This document shows, in pieces, positions 7,280-12,827 of a stretch of 12,827 nt of DNA; the stretch's first letter is position 1, and each line of letters starts with the position of its first letter. The notes beneath the pieces are model-generated. The model was not told the origin of the DNA and ran no database searches. It was given only the letters and a program-made list of their open reading frames with translations. The position numbers and the translations under genes were made by a program. Origin of the DNA: Cyclobacteriaceae bacterium (GTDB lineage Bacteria > Bacteroidota > Bacteroidia > Cytophagales > Cyclobacteriaceae); the NCBI GenBank assembly GCA_029861825.1, contig JAOTYN010000066.1, positions 1-12,827 of the forward strand. Reading direction: 5' to 3'.

Positions 7280-7295
7280 AGGATTATACTAACAA

Positions 7296-8324
7296 ATGGG
7301 ATTTCTTGATTTTTTTACCAGTGATATAGCTATTGATCTGGGAACTGCCAATACTCTGATCATTCAGAAGGAAAAAATTGTTCTGGATGAACCCTCGATT
7401 ATTGCGATAGACAAATCTACCAATAAGGTATTGGCTATTGGCCGCGAAGCCATGCAAATGCATGAAAAAACTCATGAAAATATCAAAACCATTCGGCCTT
7501 TAAAGGATGGAGTAATTGCTGACTTCCACGCTGCCGAACATATGATCAGAGGAATGATCAAAATGATCGACAACAACAAAAAGCGTCTGTTCCCCGCTAG
7601 CCATCGAATGGTAATCTGTATTCCTTCAGGCATCACAGAAGTGGAGAAACGAGCGGTTAGAGACTCGGCGGAACACGCCGGTGGTAAGGAGGTTTACATG
7701 ATTCAGGAACCCCTGGCAGCAGCTATAGGAATCGGTATCGATATTGAACAGCCCATAGGTTCTATGATCGTGGATATTGGGGGTGGAACTACTGAAATTG
7801 CCGTGATCGCTTTGTCTGGAATCGTAGCTGATCAATCCATTAGAATTGCTGGAGACACCTTCAACAAAGACATTTTAGACTATATGCGCCGACAACACAA
7901 CCTGTTGATTGGTGAACGTTCCGCCGAAAAGATTAAAATAGAAGTAGGTTCGGCTCTCACTGAGCTGGACGAAGCTCCGGACGATTACGAGATCAGAGGG
8001 CGCGATCTTATGACCGGGATACCCAAAGTAATCAAGATCTCCTACTCCGAAATTGCATTTGCCATTGACAAATCCGTTTCCAAGATAGAAGAAGCAGTAC
8101 TGCGCGCCCTGGAAATATCTCCTCCCGAGCTATCAGCCGATATCTATGATAATGGAATACACCTTACCGGAGGAGGAGCTTTACTCCGGGGGCTGGACAA
8201 ACGATTGGCTTTAAAAACTAAATTGCCAATCCACGTGGCTGAAGATCCCCTTAGAGCAGTGGTTAGAGGTACTGGGATTGCCTTGAAAAATTTGGGGTCT
8301 TTTAAAGCAGTCCTTATGACCTAA
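7296..8324 (+). CDS. mreB: Rod shape-determining actin homologue MreB
   Basis: MreB is the bacterial actin that forms membrane-associated filaments on the inner face of the membrane and guides lateral-wall synthesis by RodA and PBP2. The 342-residue length is standard. The ATPase signatures are intact: phosphate-1 loop IAIDLGTANTLI (11-22), the EPLAAAIG segment with catalytic Glu138 (in IQEPLAAAIG), phosphate-2 loop VDIGGGTTEIAV (159-170), and the adenosine loop LTGGGALLRGLD (290-301). The N-terminus MGFLDFFTSD begins with a short hydrophobic stretch, consistent with direct membrane contact. The start at ATG 7296 gives the typical N-terminus. mreC follows after 9 bp. Nothing is missing or unusual in the protein. 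Confidence 0.98.
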   Translation: MGFLDFFTSDIAIDLGTANTLIIQKEKIVLDEPSIIAIDKSTNKVLAIGREAMQMHEKTHENIKTIRPLKDGVIADFHAAEHMIRGMIKMIDNNKKRLFPASHRMVICIPSGITEVEKRAVRDSAEHAGGKEVYMIQEPLAAAIGIGIDIEQPIGSMIVDIGGGTTEIAVIALSGIVADQSIRIAGDTFNKDILDYMRRQHNLLIGERSAEKIKIEVGSALTELDEAPDDYEIRGRDLMTGIPKVIKISYSEIAFAIDKSVSKIEEAVLRALEISPPELSADIYDNGIHLTGGGALLRGLDKRLALKTKLPIHVAEDPLRAVVRGTGIALKNLGSFKAVLMT

Positions 8325-8333
8325 GGCTATTAG

Positions 8334-9164
8334 ATGCTCAGACTATTTCAGTTCGTAGTTAGATACCAGGCGTTTTTCCTGTTCCTGCTGTTGGAAGTTC
8401 TTTGTGCCTGGTTGATCATACGCAACAATCGTTATCAAAACGCGGCTTTTTTTAATTCCTCCAATAAGATTGCCGGTACGGTTCTGAATCTAAACCAAAA
8501 CATTACCAGTTATTTTGATCTTAGGCAGGTCAATGACCAGCTTATGGATGAGAATGCCAACCTGCAATCCGAATTGGCGCGCTTGAAAAATCGCCTGGTC
8601 CAACAAGACCAAGGGAGTTCCCGTGAATTGAACAGGATCAATAATTACAGCTTCACCACCGCAAAAGTGGTAAACAATAGCACTCGTCGCGCTGCCAACT
8701 ACCTTACCATCGACAAAGGCACTGACGATAACATAAAGCCAGGTATGTCAGTTATTGGCAATGAAGGGATAGTAGGTAAGATCAAAGCTTCATCAGTAAA
8801 TTTCTCCACCGTGATATCCCTGTTACATCCCGATGTGCTTACTTCCTGTGTTTTAGTAAAATCCAATACTGTATGCACCGTAAAATGGGACGGCCGCGAT
8901 CCCCGCAAAGCCCGGGTCCTGTATGTGCCCCGACATGTGCAGGTGGCGGTAGGAGATAGTGTGGTGACTTCAGGGTTCAATGCAGTGTTCCCTTCCGACA
9001 TTCCAGTGGGAGTTGTCACCGAACTGGATATTAAGCCTGAAAGCACCTTCTACGATATTGAGATCAACTTTGCTTCCAAATTTGAACAGTTGTCCTATGT
9101 ATTCGTGATAGGCAACCAGCTGAAAATAGAAAAGGACTCCCTGGAAAATAATCTGCAGCCCTAA
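8334..9164 (+). CDS. mreC: Rod shape-determining protein MreC
   Basis: MreC is a single-pass membrane protein whose periplasmic part activates PBP2 and links it to MreB and MreD. In this 276-residue protein, a short basic N-terminus leads into one membrane helix at about 12-29 (QAFFLFLLLEVLCAWLII). A coiled-coil segment lies at about 62-92 (QLMDENANLQSELARLKNRL), and the double beta-barrel domain follows at about 107-262. Conserved family blocks are NYLTIDKGT (122-130), GNEGIVGKI (142-150) and GDSVVTSGFNAVFPSDIPVG (207-226). The last 14 residues are polar. It lies 9 bp after mreB and 2 bp before mreD, so it is clearly in the same transcript. Confidence 0.97.
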   Translation: MLRLFQFVVRYQAFFLFLLLEVLCAWLIIRNNRYQNAAFFNSSNKIAGTVLNLNQNITSYFDLRQVNDQLMDENANLQSELARLKNRLVQQDQGSSRELNRINNYSFTTAKVVNNSTRRAANYLTIDKGTDDNIKPGMSVIGNEGIVGKIKASSVNFSTVISLLHPDVLTSCVLVKSNTVCTVKWDGRDPRKARVLYVPRHVQVAVGDSVVTSGFNAVFPSDIPVGVVTELDIKPESTFYDIEINFASKFEQLSYVFVIGNQLKIEKDSLENNLQP

Positions 9165-9166
9165 TT

Positions 9167-9688
9167 ATGAACAATCAAAATATTCCAGGTTTAATTATTT
9201 CGTTCTTTGTTTACCTGATACTGCAGGTTCTTCTGGTACGAAATCTGGTTTTGTTCGACGTGGCTTTTTGCTACGTATACGTGGCTTTTATTTTGCTGAT
9301 CCCCTTCGATACCGGACGTATTGTACTGATGTTATTGGGACTTCTTTGCGGCTTTGTAGTGGACATTTTTTACGATACTCTGGGAATACATGCCTTTGCC
9401 TGTGTGTTCATTGCCTTTATTAAACCACTATGGACCAATACTATTCCTCCTCGGGGAGGTTACGAAATGGGTATGAAACCCACCATAAAGATAATGGGAT
9501 TTAGCTGGTTCCTGACTTACGGCTTGCCTTTGATCTTTTTACATCATCTGGCGATTTTCTTCATAGAGGCCGGAGGCATGCACTTATTTGGTTTTACTAT
9601 CGTTAAAGTAATATTTAGCAGTATTTTAACTTTTATTGTGGTGGTGATTCTACAATATTTGTTTTACCAAAGAAGGCGAAACCTATGA
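9167..9688 (+). CDS. mreD: Rod shape-determining protein MreD
   Basis: MreD is a small polytopic membrane protein of the elongasome that partners MreC and tunes PBP2 activity. The 173-residue protein has about five or six membrane helices (near 8-30, 33-47, 52-70, 74-90, 108-133 and 143-166). The most diagnostic segment is GFVVDIFYDTLGIHA (62-76), which carries the glycine-aspartate pattern seen in the family. It begins 2 bp after the mreC stop, and its TGA overlaps the ATG of the PBP2 gene in an ATGA junction, so translation of the two is probably coupled. The tail QRRRNL is basic and likely cytoplasmic. Similarity between MreD proteins is low across phyla, so position between mreC and mrdA is important support. 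Confidence 0.93.
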   Translation: MNNQNIPGLIISFFVYLILQVLLVRNLVLFDVAFCYVYVAFILLIPFDTGRIVLMLLGLLCGFVVDIFYDTLGIHAFACVFIAFIKPLWTNTIPPRGGYEMGMKPTIKIMGFSWFLTYGLPLIFLHHLAIFFIEAGGMHLFGFTIVKVIFSSILTFIVVVILQYLFYQRRRNL

Positions 9689-11490
9689 AAGACAATCGGT
9701 CTTACGCAATACGGTTTACCTTTGTCATTATCGGGTGTATATTCTTGATCAAGCTGTTTTTTATTCAGGTACTTGATGAGAACTATCAACTTGCCGCGGA
9801 AAACAATGTAATGCAAAGGTTGGTGGACTATCCCTACCGGGGGCTGGTCTACGACCGTAATAACAAATTGATCGTTTACAACAACCCGGTCTACGATCTG
9901 ATGGTAGTGCCACGAGAGGTGACCGTTACCGACAAAACCGAGCTGTGTAAAAGATTGGGCATCACCCCTGATGAATTTGACAAAAAACTCACCACTGCCC
10001 AAGAATATAGCTGGTACAGGCCATCAATCTTTTTAAAACAGTTATCCAACCAAGATTTTGCGGGATTACAGGATTTACTGGTGGACTATCCGGGATTTTA
10101 TATTATACCTCGAACGGTGCGAGCTTATCCCTACGGAGGAATGGCCAACGCATTGGGATACATCGGCGAAGTCAGTAAAGGTCAACTGGAACGTGATACA
10201 TCCAATTATTATCGGCAAGGGGATTATATTGGAATCAGCGGTCTCGAATCCAAATATGAGGAACCCTTGAGAGGAAAGAGGGGGGTTAAATATCGAATGG
10301 TCAACGTTAGGGGTTTGGAGAAAGGCTCTTTCAAGAATGGACGTATGGACACCTTGCCCCAAATCGGCGAGAACCTTATGAGTACCATCGATATTGACCT
10401 GCAGGAGTATGGGGAAACCTTAATGGAAGGAAAAGTGGGAAGTATCGTGGCCATCGAACCCGCTTCCGGAGAGATCCTGAGTTTTGTTTCGGCACCTTCA
10501 TACGATCCCAATCTATTAACGGGCAGGAACTACAGTAAGTACTTCAGCGAATTACAAAGGGATACCTTAAAACCTCTTTACACCCGGCCCCTTATGGCTA
10601 TGTACCGGCCGGGTTCCATATTTAAGATCATACAGGCATTGGTTGCCCTGGAAGAAGGAGTCATTCAAGAATCCACCCGCTTGCGGTGCAACCGCAATAT
10701 TATTGGCTGTCATGGTCCGCATAGCTACGAAAACCTACAGGGAGCTATTACCCATTCGTGCAATCCCTACTTTGTACAAGTGTCTCGAAAAATGATTAAC
10801 CAGGGTGATTCAGAGGATACCTATGAAGATACCCGTATCGGACTGGAAAGATGGCGCAAGCACGTGGCCAGCTTCGGCTTAGGAGCTCCCATAGGCATCG
10901 ACCTTCCTAACGAAAAAGGAGGTATGATCCCCAATGTGGATTATTACGACCGGGCTTACAACAGCACCAATTGGAAATTTTCGAACATACAATCCATTGC
11001 CATTGGAGAGGGAGAAAACCTTGTAGTACCGCTACAAATGGCAAATTTTGCGGCCATAGTAGCCAATAGAGGTTATTATATTAAACCTCACCTGATCAAA
11101 TCCATAGGTGAAAGTGGCCAGCCTTTACCGGAATACCAGGTCAAGCATTATACCACGGTCGACTCAAAATACTTCAACGTAGCTGTTGAAGCCATGGCTG
11201 AAGTAGTGCGCAGTGGTACCGGCCAATACCGCGCCAAACTGGCCGATATTGAGGTCTGCGGCAAAACCGGTACTGTACAAAACAATAACCGTCCGGATCA
11301 CTCAGTATTCATAGCTTTTGCCCCCAAAGACGATCCAAAGATCGCCTTGTCCGTATACGTGGAGAATGGTGGTCAAGGTGCCCGGGCTGCAGCCGGTATT
11401 GCCGGACTGATGATAGAAAAGTATTTGAAAGGGTGCACAGAACGCACCCATATGGAAGATTATATTCTTAAAGGAGATTTTATCTATTGA
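9685..11490 (+). CDS. mrdA: Penicillin-binding protein 2 (elongasome transpeptidase)
   Basis: This class B penicillin-binding protein cross-links new peptidoglycan during cell elongation, working with RodA. The 601-residue protein has one N-terminal membrane helix (about 10-30), then the pedestal or dimerisation domain starting with YRGLVYDRNN (51-60), including the region GYIGEVSKGQL and the conserved GISGLESKYEE (183-193). The transpeptidase domain carries all three active-site motifs: Ser311-Ile-Phe-Lys314 (PGSIFK), Ser358-Cys-Asn360 (THSCNPYF) and Lys527-Thr-Gly529 (CGKTGT). The start ATG 9685 overlaps the mreD stop by 4 bp, and its own TGA overlaps the TTG start of rodA. Length and motifs are normal for PBP2; the operon position next to rodA separates it from the division enzyme PBP3 (FtsI). 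Confidence 0.97.
   Translation: MKDNRSYAIRFTFVIIGCIFLIKLFFIQVLDENYQLAAENNVMQRLVDYPYRGLVYDRNNKLIVYNNPVYDLMVVPREVTVTDKTELCKRLGITPDEFDKKLTTAQEYSWYRPSIFLKQLSNQDFAGLQDLLVDYPGFYIIPRTVRAYPYGGMANALGYIGEVSKGQLERDTSNYYRQGDYIGISGLESKYEEPLRGKRGVKYRMVNVRGLEKGSFKNGRMDTLPQIGENLMSTIDIDLQEYGETLMEGKVGSIVAIEPASGEILSFVSAPSYDPNLLTGRNYSKYFSELQRDTLKPLYTRPLMAMYRPGSIFKIIQALVALEEGVIQESTRLRCNRNIIGCHGPHSYENLQGAITHSCNPYFVQVSRKMINQGDSEDTYEDTRIGLERWRKHVASFGLGAPIGIDLPNEKGGMIPNVDYYDRAYNSTNWKFSNIQSIAIGEGENLVVPLQMANFAAIVANRGYYIKPHLIKSIGESGQPLPEYQVKHYTTVDSKYFNVAVEAMAEVVRSGTGQYRAKLADIEVCGKTGTVQNNNRPDHSVFIAFAPKDDPKIALSVYVENGGQGARAAAGIAGLMIEKYLKGCTERTHMEDYILKGDFIY
11471..11476 (+). promoter_or_regulatory. Shine-Dalgarno-like site for rodA
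   Basis: AAGGAG lies 10 nt before TTG 11487, inside the last codons of the PBP2 gene. It is the clearest Shine-Dalgarno match seen ahead of any gene here, where most starts have little or none. It supports the TTG start of rodA and may compensate for the weak codon. Confidence 0.5.
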
Positions 11491-12770
11491 AACGCGGTGA
11501 AGATGTAAAAGCCAGTAAGCTGGATTGGGTAACCATACTGATCGTAGCTACTTTAGCCATTGCCGGATGGTTGAACATCTATGCAGTGGTGTATGATAGC
11601 CAGGTAGATCAGAATATATTTGATATCACCCAAAATTCTGGAAAGCAACTGTTGTGGATGGGCATATCCGTGATTGCGGTTTCACTGATCATGATCATGG
11701 ATTTTCGGTTCTTCGATTCTTTTGCCTATGGTTTTTACGGCGTGGTGATTTCCCTGCTCATTGGCGTGCTGTTGCTGGGAACTGTAGTAAGTGGTTCCAA
11801 GTCCTGGTTCGAATTTGGTTTTGTACGTTTTCAGCCGGCTGAATTCGCTAAATTTGCCACTGCTTTAGCCATTGCGAAATTCCTCGTTAAACCCCAGATC
11901 AAAGTGGATAATCTCAAGACCATTGCCGTATTGGCGATGATAGTAGGATTGCCTGCTGCTCTGATCGTATTACAAGGCGATACCGGTTCGGCCCTGGTAT
12001 TCGGAGCTTTTGTTTTGGTTCTTTACCGGGAAGGACTGTCACCGGTAATCGTTTTGATAGGCGTGATTGCGGTGGCTCTGTTTGTACTGACCTTGTTATT
12101 CGGACCTACTGTGTTGATCGGAGCATTAATATTAACTGGGGTGGCGGTATTTCTATATTGGCTGATCACCAGGAAGGTGACACCCAAAAGGATATGGACC
12201 CTGTTATTTGTGGTATTGATCCCCACTGCAGTTATTCTAAGTGTGAACTGGGTGGTCACGGACCTAATGCAGCCTCATCAACAAAACCGGGTTAAGGCAT
12301 TTGTAAACCCCGAAGCTGATCCGTTAGGTTATGGATATAACGTGACGCAATCAAAGATTGCTATCGGATCCGGAGGATTTTTTGGTAAAGGCTTTCTGGA
12401 AGGCACCCAAACCAAATTCGATTTTGTCCCTGAACAAAGCACTGATTTTATATTCTGCACTATTGGTGAAGAGCACGGCTGGCTGGGCAGCTTTATTCTG
12501 ATCGCCCTTTTTGTAACCCTGTTGTTGAGGATTGTATTTATAGCAGAGCGACAGAAATCAAAGTTTAGCAGGGTCTACGGCTATGGAGTAGCCGCTATTC
12601 TTTTTTTCCATTTTATGGTCAATATCGGAATGACCATCGGGCTGTTTCCCGTTATCGGTATTCCACTGCCCTTCTTTAGTTATGGGGGTTCTTCTTTACT
12701 GGCCTTTTCCGTTTTGATCTTTATCCTGCTTAAAATGGACGCTCACCGCATGCAGATGCTGGTACGCTAA
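11487..12770 (+). CDS. rodA: Rod shape-determining protein RodA (SEDS peptidoglycan glycosyltransferase), TTG start
   Basis: RodA polymerises glycan strands from lipid II in the elongasome and pairs with PBP2. The 427-residue membrane protein has at least ten helices. SEDS signatures are clear: SKSWFEFGFVRFQPAEFAKF (104-123), LQGDTGSALV (162-171), the large extracellular loop ADPLGYGYNVTQSKIAIGSGG (277-297) with the essential Asp278, the block GKGFLEGTQTKFDFVPEQSTDF (300-321), and the C-terminal GIPLPFFSYGGSS (391-403). It is about 55 residues longer than E. coli RodA, and the extra length appears to lie around 180-255. The start is TTG 11487 in a TTGA overlap with the PBP2 stop, preceded by AAGGAG; no in-frame ATG is available before the first helix. 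The gene ends the mre cluster. Confidence 0.96.
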   Translation: MKRGEDVKASKLDWVTILIVATLAIAGWLNIYAVVYDSQVDQNIFDITQNSGKQLLWMGISVIAVSLIMIMDFRFFDSFAYGFYGVVISLLIGVLLLGTVVSGSKSWFEFGFVRFQPAEFAKFATALAIAKFLVKPQIKVDNLKTIAVLAMIVGLPAALIVLQGDTGSALVFGAFVLVLYREGLSPVIVLIGVIAVALFVLTLLFGPTVLIGALILTGVAVFLYWLITRKVTPKRIWTLLFVVLIPTAVILSVNWVVTDLMQPHQQNRVKAFVNPEADPLGYGYNVTQSKIAIGSGGFFGKGFLEGTQTKFDFVPEQSTDFIFCTIGEEHGWLGSFILIALFVTLLLRIVFIAERQKSKFSRVYGYGVAAILFFHFMVNIGMTIGLFPVIGIPLPFFSYGGSSLLAFSVLIFILLKMDAHRMQMLVR

Positions 12771-12827
12771 AACCTTCTGGAAACCAATCCATCAATTCCT
12801 TCACCGCGGGGCTTTCCATATCCCAAT
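12767..12827 (-). CDS. Possible 3' end of a convergent unidentified gene (partial)
   Basis: No + strand gene is apparent after rodA. On the minus strand three frames are open from the right edge. One ends at a TAG opposite 12767-12769, overlapping the rodA stop (encoding LGYGKPRGEGIDGLVSRRF). One ends at 12801 (IGIWKAPR). The longest runs 31 residues into rodA, to a stop at 12730-12732, and begins WDMESPAVKELMDWFPEGF, which has a protein-like composition. I cannot say which frame is real or identify the product, and the 57 bases may simply be intergenic. The entry records a possible convergent neighbour only. Confidence 0.22.
   Translation of the reverse strand, partial: LGYGKPRGEGIDGLVSRRF

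Noticed and set aside
8699..9046. Minus-strand open frame of 115 codons inside mreC
   Set aside because: It lies wholly antisense to a well-conserved gene, has a Ser/Thr/Pro-rich composition typical of a shadow frame, and has no start-site signal.
9664..10002. Minus-strand open frame of 112 codons across the mreD-PBP2 junction
   Set aside because: It is antisense to two conserved genes in the same operon and shows no recognisable domain.
10075..10511. Two overlapping minus-strand open frames in the PBP2 gene
   Set aside because: Both are antisense shadows of the conserved pedestal and transpeptidase coding sequence.
12806..12811. CCGCGG palindrome after rodA as a terminator
   Set aside because: The repeat is only 6 bp with no loop or T-run, and may lie in a convergent coding frame.
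1..12827. Mobile element, CRISPR array, tRNA or defence system
   Set aside because: I found no direct-repeat array, transposase or integrase motif, or tRNA-like cloverleaf; almost every base is in a housekeeping gene.

Overview
This window looks like a piece of the main chromosome of a Bacteroidota bacterium, most likely a flavobacterium. The evidence is the gene content and order (a Ccm cassette with a CXXXY-type CcmE, a DUF2520 Rossmann protein beside a UbiA prenyltransferase, and purH followed by mreB-mreC-mreD-PBP2-rodA), the general lack of strong Shine-Dalgarno sequences, and a few TAnnTTTG-like promoter elements. Every recognisable complete gene lies on the + strand and is tightly packed. 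I see no tRNA, rRNA, CRISPR array, insertion sequence, integrase or phage gene, and no gene-free stretch longer than about 90 bases.

Layout. (1) 1-3325, cytochrome c maturation: the last codons of an upstream gene (probably ccmC), a CcmD-like small membrane protein, the haem chaperone CcmE, and the large haem-handling membrane protein CcmF. CcmE has Cys-Pro-Ser-Lys-Tyr where the classical enzyme has its haem-binding histidine, so this is the variant ('System I*') branch. (2) 3347-5017, a DUF2520 Rossmann-fold protein of unknown substrate and a UbiA-family prenyltransferase of the (geranyl)geranylglyceryl-phosphate type. (3) 5029-7210, purN and purH, the two 10-formyl-tetrahydrofolate-dependent steps of purine synthesis; purN has no ATG start. 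(4) 7296-12770, the complete rod-shape (elongasome) cluster mreB, mreC, mreD, mrdA (PBP2) and rodA, with the last three genes coupled by 2-bp spacing or 4-bp overlaps. (5) 12771-12827, a short tail that may hold the 3' end of a convergent minus-strand gene.

How the genes work together. CcmD/E/F deliver haem to apocytochromes c outside the cytoplasmic membrane for respiration. MreB filaments, MreC/MreD, the RodA glycosyltransferase and the PBP2 transpeptidase form the lateral-wall peptidoglycan machine. PurN and PurH supply IMP. The groups share no evident function and probably form consecutive, partly co-transcribed housekeeping blocks. I found no new defence, mobile or signalling system. The most distinctive points are the CXXXY CcmE, the enlarged CcmF and RodA, the non-ATG starts of purN and rodA, and the purN position next to the UbiA gene.
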